Positions 1 to 5,579 of a stretch of DNA of 5,579 nucleotides are shown here, piece after piece. The position numbers and the translations under genes were made by a program. Source of the DNA: Desulfobacterales bacterium (GTDB lineage Bacteria > Desulfobacterota > Dissulfuribacteria > Dissulfuribacterales > JAMONC01); assembly GCA_027066725.1 (NCBI GenBank), contig JAMONC010000349.1:1-5579 (forward strand), in the 5' to 3' direction. The first letter of the stretch is position 1, and each line of letters begins with the position of its first letter. The notes below the pieces were generated by a model. The model had not been told where the DNA came from. It did no database searches and was given only the letters and a program-made list of their open reading frames with translations.

Positions 1-504
1 GCCTTTGATGGAACTCTTACAATCATAGGACTTATAGTAGGAAGCTGGCTTTCTGGTGTTATAGACCCTGTAATAGTATTAAAGACAGGTTATGCTACAG
101 CTTTGGCAATTGGTGTGTCAGGCTTATGGGGTGCTTACATGACAGAAGCTGCGGAAAGAAGGGATGATCTTGCACATTTAAGTAAACAGACTCTTACTGA
201 TCTTTCTAATACAGACCTTTGGAAAGCCATGAAAGTTGCCACCATTGTAGTAGCCATAGTAAATGGCATAGCTCCATTTCTAGCAGCTTGTCTTATCATG
301 CTTCCATTTTTCTTTCATACACAGCTTGGTGGAATTAATATATCTTATGCTGTTTCTGTAGCAATAGCATTTTTAAATTTGTTTATATTAGGTGTATTTT
401 TGGGAGGTATTTCAGAAACTTCAAGGGCATGGTCTGGTATAAAAATGGTAGCAGCGGGGCTATTGTGTGCAGCCCTTAGTTATCTTGTAGGCCATGGACG
501 ATAA
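1..504 (+). CDS. VIT1/CCC1-family membrane protein (probable metal transporter), 5' end cut off
   Basis: Frame 1 is open from the first base to TAA at 502-504, giving 167 visible residues; the true start lies upstream. The fragment opens with AFDGTLTIIG, which matches the Asp-Gly motif at the head of membrane helix 1 in VIT1/CCC1 iron/manganese transporters. Helix 2 (about residues 27-47) is followed by an acidic turn with Glu49 and Glu52, in the position of the conserved glutamates that family members use near the metal path. Hydrophobic segments at about 3-22, 27-47, 77-105, 115-137 and 145-165 give the usual five helices. The cytosolic loop (about 50-76) is short, as in the compact archaeal/bacterial branch of the family, and lacks the large metal-binding domain of plant VITs. 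Family membership is fairly safe; the transported metal and direction (out of the cytosol in known members) are inferred. Probably fewer than 30 residues are missing. The next gene starts 27 bases downstream on the same strand. Confidence 0.8.
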   Translation, partial: AFDGTLTIIGLIVGSWLSGVIDPVIVLKTGYATALAIGVSGLWGAYMTEAAERRDDLAHLSKQTLTDLSNTDLWKAMKVATIVVAIVNGIAPFLAACLIMLPFFFHTQLGGINISYAVSVAIAFLNLFILGVFLGGISETSRAWSGIKMVAAGLLCAALSYLVGHGR

Positions 505-531
505 ATAAAAATTTATAAATTAGGAGGAAGA

Positions 532-1185
532 ATGCGAATTATTGCATTTGGTGACATCCACATGGATTATAAATGTGTAGAGGAAATACCAAATATTAAA
601 GAGGCAGATTTAATTATTATTACAGGCGATCTCACAAACTATGGTGGGGTAGGAGAGGCACAAGTTGTATTAAAGGCTATAGAAGAATTAAATAAAAATA
701 TCTTAGCACTTCATGGTAATCTTGATCAACCTTCTGTAGCAGAGTTTTTGGTAGAAAAAGGCATAAGTATTCACGGTAAGGGTGTTAAGATATCAGATGT
801 AGGTATATTTGGAGTTGGGGGATCAAATCCTACACCTTTTGATACTCCCATAGAATATACAGAAGAAGAACTTAAAGAAATTGTCCTTAGAGCATACAAA
901 GACGTGAAAGATTCACCTATTAAGATACTAGTTTCTCATACTCCCCCTCTTAATACAAACGCAGATGTTATATCTTCTGGTGTTCATGTAGGCTCTAGAG
1001 CAATTAGAGAATTTATAGAAGAATATCAACCAGAACTTTGCCTAACAGGCCATATACATGAGGCAAAAAGTACAGATAAAATAGGGGATACTCTTATTCT
1101 TAATCCAGGAATGCTTTGTGCGAGAAACTATATAGAAGTAAATATAGAAGGTAATAATATTAGTGCTGAACTTAAGGGGTTTTAA
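532..1185 (+). CDS. Calcineurin-like metallophosphoesterase
   Basis: This complete 217-residue protein has every block of a dinuclear-metal phosphoesterase: GDIH (7-10), GDLTNYGG (32-39), HGNLD (61-65), SHTPP (135-139) and GHIHE (173-177). A late NPG (191-193) is typical of the small YfcE/archaeal-type phosphodiesterases. Metal ligands should be Asp8, His10, Asp33, Asn63, His136, His174 and His176. It has no signal peptide or membrane helix, so it is cytosolic. The substrate cannot be read from the sequence; relatives cleave phosphodiesters or act on nucleotides. The ATG start is well supported: AGGAGG lies at 522-527, four bases ahead of it, and the N-terminus MRIIAFGDIH is the normal family beginning. 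It follows the VIT-like gene closely and is probably cotranscribed with it. Its TAA overlaps the stop of the convergent gene by four bases. Confidence 0.93.
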   Translation: MRIIAFGDIHMDYKCVEEIPNIKEADLIIITGDLTNYGGVGEAQVVLKAIEELNKNILALHGNLDQPSVAEFLVEKGISIHGKGVKISDVGIFGVGGSNPTPFDTPIEYTEEELKEIVLRAYKDVKDSPIKILVSHTPPLNTNADVISSGVHVGSRAIREFIEEYQPELCLTGHIHEAKSTDKIGDTLILNPGMLCARNYIEVNIEGNNISAELKGF

Positions 1186-1188
1186 GTT
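1169..1188 (+). terminator. Weak hairpin over the convergent stop codons, possible terminator
   Basis: AACTTAA (1169-1175) and TTAAGTT (1182-1188) form a perfect 7-base-pair stem with a six-base loop, GGGGTT. Both TAA stop codons (plus strand 1183-1185, minus strand 1182-1184) sit in the right arm. A seven-T run follows at 1199-1205, ten bases downstream on the plus strand. The stem is AT-rich and the T run is not adjacent, so this is at best a weak terminator for the metallophosphoesterase transcript. On the minus strand no U-rich tail follows. Confidence 0.25.
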
Positions 1189-2039
1189 TTATTCTTGATT
1201 TTTTTAAGTATTATGCGCTTAACATGTCCCTTTGGAGTAATCTTGTAGATAGCTCCAAAGGGATCATGGGGAAGTTTTTTTAATATATGAGAGTTTAATA
1301 GTTGAGATATTTTACTTGGATAATGACCAAATAACTTTTTATACTTAGCTATAGCCCTTTCTAAGATAACTAGATTTTCTAGACATCTTAATCTTTTCTT
1401 ATAAGCTTTTTTTAATTTTTTGTTTTTAGTATGTGCAATCTGATTTTTTAGGATTGTTATCCCCATGCTTAATTGGCCTGCCCTAGTAGTAAGGGCGCTT
1501 GCCAACGACACTAGTAATATAGATGGGCTATGTCTTTTTTTAGATGCTATAAGCAGCCATTTAGTGCCATTTTTATAGTCTTTTAAAAAATAAAAGTAGT
1601 CAAATCCTACAAAAAATGGGAAACGCCAATCCCAGCTTCTAAATTTAGCTCCTCTTTTTAGTATGGAAATGGTGGTATTGTAACATTTACTTGGCCATAT
1701 CATGGCATTTGCCAAAAAAAGAGGGTCTTGAAAGTAAGGATCAAGATAAGTAGATGCATCAATAAGTCGATAAAACCAGTGCCAATCTTTTTCTTTTAAG
1801 TCAGATATTTGGTCAAATGACATCAAAAAGTTTACTGCATTAAGGTATAAGATGTCAGATCTAAGTCCTTTAAAACCAAAAGATGTAATTTTTATAAATG
1901 AATTAGGAAGTATTAACCCAATTTGATTATTTTTATGACACCTTTTTGTATAAATACTAGCTACTTCTTTTATATGTAAAGCAATTAAAAAAGATATAAA
2001 TAGTATTATTAATAAACTTTTAAGATATTTTGACTTCAT
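1182..2039 (-). CDS. Membrane-anchored TPR-like protein of an ABC transporter cluster
   Basis: This 285-residue protein has one N-terminal hydrophobic segment (about 7-22), with basic residues before it, so it is probably an inner-membrane anchor with the bulk outside the cytosol. The segment SFGFKGLRSDILYLNAVNF (53-71), the helical pairs around 86-200 with WDWRFPFFVGFDYFYFLKDY (136-155), and the Gly/Ala spacing match a TPR-like family I recall beside ABC transporters in Deltaproteobacteria such as Geobacter. The C-terminus has a helix (about 214-250), then LPHDPFG (256-262) and YKI...G (265-271), which resembles the end of type II secretion GspG pseudopilins. The last 12 residues are very lysine-rich. 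It is the third gene of a minus-strand cluster: its ATG (2037-2039) lies four bases after the permease stop, and no Shine-Dalgarno is visible, so it probably depends on coupled translation. Function is unknown; I infer a periplasmic partner of the ABC exporter. The stop overlaps the convergent gene. Confidence 0.8.
   Translation of the reverse strand: MKSKYLKSLLIILFISFLIALHIKEVASIYTKRCHKNNQIGLILPNSFIKITSFGFKGLRSDILYLNAVNFLMSFDQISDLKEKDWHWFYRLIDASTYLDPYFQDPLFLANAMIWPSKCYNTTISILKRGAKFRSWDWRFPFFVGFDYFYFLKDYKNGTKWLLIASKKRHSPSILLVSLASALTTRAGQLSMGITILKNQIAHTKNKKLKKAYKKRLRCLENLVILERAIAKYKKLFGHYPSKISQLLNSHILKKLPHDPFGAIYKITPKGHVKRIILKKIKNKT
1227..1263. repeat. Perfect 11-bp inverted repeat inside the 3' end of the TPR-like gene
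   Basis: TCCCTTTGGAG (1227-1237) is the exact reverse complement of CTCCAAAGGGA (1253-1263), with a 15-base loop. It is the most stable hairpin I found in the window. In the minus-strand gene the arms encode PFGA and TPKG of the conserved C-terminal motif. On the plus strand it begins 42 bases after the metallophosphoesterase stop and is followed, 11 bases later, by a seven-T run (1275-1281). It could therefore stop plus-strand read-through into the convergent gene, or it could be a by-product of the coded residues. Confidence 0.55.
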
Positions 2040-2043
2040 TTTT

Positions 2044-2859
2044 TTATGGAAATTCTTTTCTTTTATATAAAAGACAGCTTAATGATATGAGCAAAAGTAT
2101 ATATATGATTCCATATAAAAAAGCTGTAGTTATATTTTGGCTTGAGATTTTAACACCATGGGCAACTTCTAATTTAAAGTCAAATAATGAAAGATTGGGG
2201 AATATATATTTTACTAGATTTATTACATAAATAATACCTTTATTGATTTTTATACTATCTGATGAGTTAGATATAGTATCTAATACATCATTTAAACTAC
2301 TACCAATAATATATGAAGCTAATGTTAAAATAGTTGCTGTAAAGCCTTGTGTAGTTAAAGAAGAAAAAAATAATAAAAGTGCTATAAGTATAGCTAACAT
2401 TTCAATAATCATTAAGATAGCTAATAGATACTCATAAAATGAAAAATGTTTAGGGAAGTAATGAATATTATAATGATAACATATAAATACACCAACTGTA
2501 GATAATACACTAATAATTGTAATTACAAATACTTCAAGGCTTAAAAAACCAAGATATTTACCTATTATATATTCTGCTCTAGAAAATGGTCTTGCTAAGA
2601 CTATATAAATAGTCTTTTTGTCCACATCTTTACTTAAAATAGATGAACATGTAAAGAATATCAAAATCAATCCTAATAGTGTAATTGAGCTTAATGCTAC
2701 ATCTATACATACTTTACCTATATCTCTTGCAAAAAGATTAGGGAATATTATAATTGCTATAAAAGTTAATATAGCTATAAAAAATATAGCTAGTATAGAT
2801 TTATCTTTTATTCCTTCTTTAAAAGTAATATTTTGTAAGGATAAAATTCTGTATAGCAT
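2044..2859 (-). CDS. ABC-2 type transporter permease
   Basis: The protein has 271 residues from the ATG at 2857-2859. Six hydrophobic segments (about 22-40, 53-75, 103-127, 144-166, 172-190, 244-265) are the standard ABC-2 exporter permease fold. The N-terminal helix ITFKEGIKDKS (11-21) and the stretch DKKTIYIVLARPFSRAEYIIGKYLG (80-104) match the conserved elements of this family (T-x-x-x-x-L-A-x-P-x-S-R and G-K-Y-L-G). PNLSLFD (221-227) before the last helix is also typical. It should form the membrane channel driven by the ATPase encoded just upstream. The frame extends to a TTG at 2889 that would overlap the ATPase end by 20 bases. I chose the ATG because MLYRILSLQNITF aligns with the usual family start and follows the ATPase stop by ten bases; neither start has a good Shine-Dalgarno. 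The substrate is unknown. Confidence 0.88.
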   Translation of the reverse strand: MLYRILSLQNITFKEGIKDKSILAIFFIAILTFIAIIIFPNLFARDIGKVCIDVALSSITLLGLILIFFTCSSILSKDVDKKTIYIVLARPFSRAEYIIGKYLGFLSLEVFVITIISVLSTVGVFICYHYNIHYFPKHFSFYEYLLAILMIIEMLAILIALLLFFSSLTTQGFTATILTLASYIIGSSLNDVLDTISNSSDSIKINKGIIYVINLVKYIFPNLSLFDFKLEVAHGVKISSQNITTAFLYGIIYILLLISLSCLLYKRKEFP

Positions 2860-2869
2860 TTTATATTTA

Positions 2870-3655
2870 TTACTGGTTAATAACTTCAATAAATAATTTT
2901 TCTACCGGAGATAATATCCTTTTGTAACTGGTAGTTTCTTTTGGAGGTAGAGATATATCTTGTTCTTGTTCATTATATTTAGAGATAACATTTTTAATAT
3001 AACCTAAAAATCTAAGTTCTCCTTTGTGGATTATTGCTATTCTGTCACAAAGTCGTTCTATATCAGATAATATATGAGAACTAAAAAAGACTGTCTTTCC
3101 CCTTTCTTTTAATTCAAGTATAAGTTTTGAGACAAGTGTTCTACCAAGAGGATCAAGCCCACTCATTGGTTCGTCTAATACAACTACCTGTGGATCGTGC
3201 ACCAGTGAGAGAGCAAGTCCAACGCGTTGAAGCATCCCTTTTGAAAATTGTCTAAGGCGTCTTTTTGATACATGTTCAAGTTCTAATTTTTTAAGTAGAT
3301 ATGAAATCCTTTTTTTAGCATCCTTGGGTTTAACTCCGGATGCCTTGGCACCAAAAGATAGTAGGTCTTTTGGTGTTAGTTGATCATAAAAGTAAGGATT
3401 TTCAGGAAGATAACCAAGAAGTCTTCTTGCCTGTGGCTCTTTAGAGTCAATACCATCTATTAATATCATACCAGAGCTAGGACGTATAAAGTCCATTAGA
3501 AGTTTTATGGCCGTACTTTTCCCTGCACCATTTGGACCTAAAAATCCAAAAACTTCACCTTTTTCTATAGTTAAAGTTAATTCTTTTAATGCGGTTATTT
3601 TCTTATCCCAAAAGTTGTATTTATATGTCTTAGAAACCTTTTTAAATTGAATCAT
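2870..3655 (-). CDS. ABC transporter ATP-binding protein
   Basis: This complete 261-residue nucleotide-binding subunit has Walker A GPNGAGKST (40-48), signature FSKGMLQR (137-144), Walker B VVVLDEP (157-163), D-loop SGLD (165-168) and switch His194 in SSH. The Q-loop position reads GYLPENPYFYDQLT (81-94) with Glu85 in place of Gln, which is normal for the CcmA/NosF/NatA-like exporter ATPases and so is not a defect. A tail of about 40 residues after residue 220 is variable, as in relatives. It hydrolyses ATP in the cytosol to power the ABC-2 permease encoded ten bases downstream. It is the first gene of the cluster, so the operon promoter should lie in the gap to 3852. The ATG at 3653-3655 fits the family N-terminus (MIQFKKVSKTY), although no Shine-Dalgarno precedes it. 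Confidence 0.95.
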   Translation of the reverse strand: MIQFKKVSKTYKYNFWDKKITALKELTLTIEKGEVFGFLGPNGAGKSTAIKLLMDFIRPSSGMILIDGIDSKEPQARRLLGYLPENPYFYDQLTPKDLLSFGAKASGVKPKDAKKRISYLLKKLELEHVSKRRLRQFSKGMLQRVGLALSLVHDPQVVVLDEPMSGLDPLGRTLVSKLILELKERGKTVFFSSHILSDIERLCDRIAIIHKGELRFLGYIKNVISKYNEQEQDISLPPKETTSYKRILSPVEKLFIEVINQ

Positions 3656-3716
3656 TAGATCATAGAAATAATTGTTTAGTTAATTTTCTTATTTTTAAAG
3701 TTTCAGTTAGTTTATC

Positions 3717-3745
3717 GGTATAAGTTTTTAATTTTTTAATGATAA
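3717..3745 (-). promoter_or_regulatory. Candidate promoter for the ABC/TPR cluster
   Basis: Read on the minus strand, TTATCA (-35, 3740-3745) and TATACC (-10, 3717-3722) are separated by 17 bases; each matches the sigma-70 consensus at four of six positions. Transcription would begin near 3711 and leave about 55 bases of untranslated leader. The region is so AT-rich that chance matches are common, so this is only a best guess. Confidence 0.22.
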
Positions 3746-3753
3746 TCACTAAT
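3735..3753. promoter_or_regulatory. Fur-box-like sequence between divergent genes
   Basis: The 19 bases from 3735 match the classical Fur consensus (GATAATGATAATCATTATC) at 14 positions, including an unbroken run of 12 at 3737-3748 (TAATGATAATCA). The site overlaps the candidate -35 element of the ABC cluster. Both the consensus and the region are AT-rich, and the right half-site is poor, so the match may be accidental. Confidence 0.2.
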
Positions 3754-3770
3754 AATCCAATATAAAAAAC

Positions 3771-3797
3771 TTAATATGATTTTCTTAACTTTATAAT
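3771..3797 (+). promoter_or_regulatory. Candidate promoter for the metallo-beta-lactamase-fold gene
   Basis: A perfect TATAAT lies at 3792-3797. The best upstream partner is TTAATA at 3771-3776, four of six matches, but the 15-base spacing is short. Another weak pair is TTGTTT (3814-3819) with GTTAAT (3838-3843), 18 bases apart, which would give a nearly leaderless transcript. The rest of the 3656-3852 gap shows only long A and T runs. Confidence 0.25.
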
Positions 3798-3864
3798 TTT
3801 TTATTTATATTCCTTGTTTTAACTAATTGCTAAATCTGTTAATATTTTTAATATGTCAAGGACA

Positions 3865-4629
3865 ATGGAGTTGATAATATTAGGTTCTGGAACTTGTGTA
3901 CCTTCTATAAGAAGAGCGGGCCCTTCCATGCTTTTAAGGGCAATGGGTTATTCTATTCTCATAGATTCTGCATCTGGTACTCTAAGACAACTTGCTCGTT
4001 TGGGAATTAAATATTCAAAAATAGATGTCATATTTTATACACATCTACACCCTGATCATGTAGGAGAGTTTGTTCCATTTGTATTTGCCCAAAAATATGC
4101 CCCAGGATATAAAAGACAAAAACCTGTTAAGGTTATAGCAGCAAAGGGGTTTTTAAAATTTTATGAAGGTCTAAAACAGGCATTTGGCACTTGGGTTGAA
4201 CCAAGAGAGGGTGCATTAGAAATATATGAATTAGATATTGAGGGAGGTAGTTCAGATATAATTTCTCCTTTAGTTTTAAAATATACTAAGGCTAGGCACA
4301 CTCCTCAAAGCCTAGCTTACAGAATAGAGCTTCCAACAGGGAAATCTGTAGTGTTTACTGGTGATACAGATTTTTCTCCTGAGATAATAGAGCTTTCCAA
4401 AGGGGCAGACCTTTTAGTATCTGAGTGTGCAGCTCCAGAAGATTATAAAGTTGAAGGGCATCTTATTCCTTCTGAGGCAGGGAAAATGGCACAGGAGGCA
4501 GGCGTTAAACAGCTTTTATTAACGCATTTTTATCCACCGTGTGATAAAAGTGATATGTTAGGGCCTGCCAAGAAGTATTTTCCAGGACCTATAATACTTG
4601 CACAAGATTTTCTACGCGTTTTAATATAA
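3865..4629 (+). CDS. Metallo-beta-lactamase-fold hydrolase, RNase Z-like
   Basis: The protein has 254 residues from the ATG at 3865. It has GSGTCVPS near the N-terminus, the metal motif THLHPDH (59-65; His60, His62, Asp64, His65), His145 in ARHT, Asp167 in FTGDTD, and His221 in LTHFYP, a full two-zinc set. The order and the C-terminal half resemble RNase Z. However, the family's HEAT segment reads SECA (186-189) and the GHST segment reads GHLIP (198-202), and there is no long insertion for the tRNA-binding arm. I therefore call it an RNase Z-like phosphodiesterase or hydrolase of unknown substrate, cytosolic, without signal peptide. An in-frame ATG at 3853 would add MSRT; I prefer the second ATG because MELIILGSGT is the usual family beginning and a partial AAGGA (3858-3862) precedes it, although only two bases away. 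It faces the ABC cluster head to head and precedes dapL by 86 bases. Confidence 0.88.
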   Translation: MELIILGSGTCVPSIRRAGPSMLLRAMGYSILIDSASGTLRQLARLGIKYSKIDVIFYTHLHPDHVGEFVPFVFAQKYAPGYKRQKPVKVIAAKGFLKFYEGLKQAFGTWVEPREGALEIYELDIEGGSSDIISPLVLKYTKARHTPQSLAYRIELPTGKSVVFTGDTDFSPEIIELSKGADLLVSECAAPEDYKVEGHLIPSEAGKMAQEAGVKQLLLTHFYPPCDKSDMLGPAKKYFPGPIILAQDFLRVLI

Positions 4630-4648
4630 AGATATTTATTTTTATTGC

Positions 4649-4677
4649 TTGTACATAAGATATAAGTGCACTAATTT
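4649..4677 (+). promoter_or_regulatory. Candidate promoter for dapL
   Basis: TTGTAC (4649-4654) and TAATTT (4672-4677) are spaced by 17 bases, close to a sigma-70 promoter. Transcription would start near 4684, about 30 bases before the dapL ATG. I see no GC-rich terminator for the upstream gene in the gap, so read-through from it is also possible. Confidence 0.35.
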
Positions 4678-4686
4678 TATAAAAAT

Positions 4687-4709
4687 CTTTAAGGGTTTTT
4701 TAAAGGAGG
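4687..4709 (+). promoter_or_regulatory. dapL ribosome binding site with a small overlapping stem
   Basis: AGGAGG at 4704-4709 sits six bases before the dapL ATG and fixes the start. CTTTAA (4687-4692) can pair with TTAAAG (4700-4705) across a seven-base loop, covering the first two bases of the Shine-Dalgarno. The stem has one G-C pair only and is probably too weak to control translation. Confidence 0.55.
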
Positions 4710-4715
4710 ATTTTT

Positions 4716-5579
4716 ATGAACTTTGAGTTTTCGACTAAGCTTAAGATGCTTCCACCTTATTTATTTGTAGAATTAGATAGAAAAAAGGCTGAGGCTATAA
4801 AGAAGGGGATAGATGTAATAGACCTTGGGATAGGAGATCCTGACCTTCCAACACCTCAGTTTATAGTAGATAGATTAAAAGAGACCGCTGATTTTACAGA
4901 TAATCATCATTATCCCTCATCTCAGGGCATGGCATCTTTTAGAGAGTCTGCTGCCAATTGGGTAAAGAGACGTTTTGGTGTATCTGTTGATCCAGATAAA
5001 CAAGTAGTTTGTCTTATTGGTTCAAAAGAGGCAATTGCTCATTTTCCTCTGGCATTTTTAGAACCAGATGATATTGTACTTGTTCCAACCCCTGCTTATC
5101 CTGTTTATCATATAGGGACACTGTTTGCTGGTGGAAAGAGCTATTTTATGGATCTTTTACCAGAAAATGATTTTCTTCCAGACCTTGATGCCATTCCTCA
5201 AGACGTCTTAAAAAAGGCAAAGATTATATGGTTAAATTATCCTAATAATCCTACAGCTGCTCTTGCTACAAAAGAGTTTTTTGAAAAGGTAGTAAGCTTT
5301 GCTAATGAAAATAATATAATTGTTTGTCATGATGCTGCATATACTGAGATGACCTTTGATGATTATGTAGCACCAAGCTTTCTTGAAACTCCTGGAGCAA
5401 TGGAGGTTGGTATAGAGTTTCATTCTCTTTCAAAAACATATTCTATGACAGGGTGGAGAATTGGTTTTGCTATAGGAAATGAAAAATTAATTGCTGGCCT
5501 TAGAAGAGTTAAGTCTAACGTAGATTCAGGGCAGTTTAATCCCATACAATATGCAGCAATAGCAGCTCTTGATAGTGAT
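4716..5579 (+). CDS. dapL: LL-diaminopimelate aminotransferase, 3' end cut off
   Basis: The frame is open from ATG 4716 to the window edge: 288 residues of a protein that is usually about 380-410 long. It is a fold-type I PLP aminotransferase with DLGIGDPDLPTP (36-47), phosphate-contact region GSKEAI (102-107), NYPNNPT (174-180), CHDAAYTEM (204-212), and SLSKTYSMTGWRIG (237-250), where Lys240 should carry PLP and Arg248 contacts its phosphate. The whole run, including LPPYLF near the start, HFPLAF, VDSGQFN and the long DFLPDLDAIP stretch, matches the DapL of Desulfovibrio-like bacteria as I remember it. DapL converts tetrahydrodipicolinate with glutamate directly to LL-diaminopimelate in the cytosol, bypassing the succinylase and acetylase steps, and feeds lysine and peptidoglycan synthesis. 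NPTAA replaces the NPTGA of many aminotransferases, which I recall in this clade too. The C-terminal domain with the second substrate arginine is outside the window. A different class I aminotransferase activity cannot be excluded. Confidence 0.88.
   Translation, partial: MNFEFSTKLKMLPPYLFVELDRKKAEAIKKGIDVIDLGIGDPDLPTPQFIVDRLKETADFTDNHHYPSSQGMASFRESAANWVKRRFGVSVDPDKQVVCLIGSKEAIAHFPLAFLEPDDIVLVPTPAYPVYHIGTLFAGGKSYFMDLLPENDFLPDLDAIPQDVLKKAKIIWLNYPNNPTAALATKEFFEKVVSFANENNIIVCHDAAYTEMTFDDYVAPSFLETPGAMEVGIEFHSLSKTYSMTGWRIGFAIGNEKLIAGLRRVKSNVDSGQFNPIQYAAIAALDSD

Noticed and set aside
103..504. TTG at 103 as the start of the VIT-like gene
   Set aside because: The frame is open to base 1 and the residues before 103 encode the family's first helix and Asp-Gly motif, so the gene is truncated by the window and 103 is internal.
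2860..2889. Upstream TTG start for the permease
   Set aside because: It would overlap the ATPase end by 20 bases and add ten residues (MKLLTSNKYK) before the normal family N-terminus, with no Shine-Dalgarno to favour it.
2030..2896. Three small plus-strand open frames (2030-2230, 2243-2437, 2618-2896)
   Set aside because: They lie antisense to the permease, whose six helices and conserved motifs are clear. Their products resemble no family I know and they lack ribosome binding sites; they are shadows of AT-rich membrane-protein coding.
3656..3852. A small RNA, riboswitch or hidden small gene in the divergent gap
   Set aside because: I see only long A/T runs, short weak promoter-like hexamers and no stable stem, conserved aptamer pattern or start with ribosome binding site.
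5232..5423. Minus-strand open frame of 63 codons
   Set aside because: It is antisense to the NYPNNPT-to-SLSKTY region of dapL and has no independent support.
1..5579. Mobile elements, CRISPR, tRNA or rRNA
   Set aside because: There are no direct-repeat arrays, transposase motifs, terminal inverted repeats or RNA-gene signatures, and coding sequence fills nearly all of the window.

Overview
The window is AT-rich bacterial chromosome (roughly one third G+C by eye) that is densely coded. It holds seven protein genes, two of them cut by the window edges, and no RNA genes, insertion sequences or CRISPR arrays that I can see. The best clue to the host is the right-hand aminotransferase. Its sequence looks like the LL-diaminopimelate aminotransferase (DapL) of Desulfovibrio-like sulfate reducers. 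The ABC transporter plus TPR-like membrane protein trio is also an arrangement I associate with Deltaproteobacteria/Desulfobacterota. A low-GC member of that group, either host-associated or thermophilic, is the most natural reading, but this is inference from remembered family resemblance and not a search result.

Left part (1-1185, plus strand): the tail of a VIT1/CCC1-type membrane protein, probably a metal transporter, is followed after 27 bases by a complete calcineurin-like metallophosphoesterase with a perfect AGGAGG ribosome binding site. The metallophosphoesterase ends head-on against the next gene, and the two stop codons share the four bases TTAA.

Middle part (1182-3655, minus strand, read right to left): a compact three-gene cluster encodes an ABC ATPase, a six-helix ABC-2 type permease, and a membrane-anchored TPR-like protein whose C-terminus carries a DPFG motif resembling the end of type II secretion pseudopilins. 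Gaps are 10 and 4 bases, so this is almost certainly one operon. The three proteins probably form one export or envelope-maintenance system with unknown substrate. None of the three starts has a recognisable Shine-Dalgarno sequence, unlike the metallophosphoesterase and dapL.

Right part (3656-5579, plus strand): a 197-base, very AT-rich divergent intergenic region holds weak promoter candidates and a Fur-box-like sequence. It is followed by an RNase Z-like metallo-beta-lactamase-fold hydrolase. After an 86-base gap with a plausible promoter and a strong ribosome binding site comes the first 288 codons of dapL, which makes LL-diaminopimelate for lysine and peptidoglycan synthesis.

I see no clearly new system. 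The ABC/TPR trio is the least characterised and most interesting part of the window.
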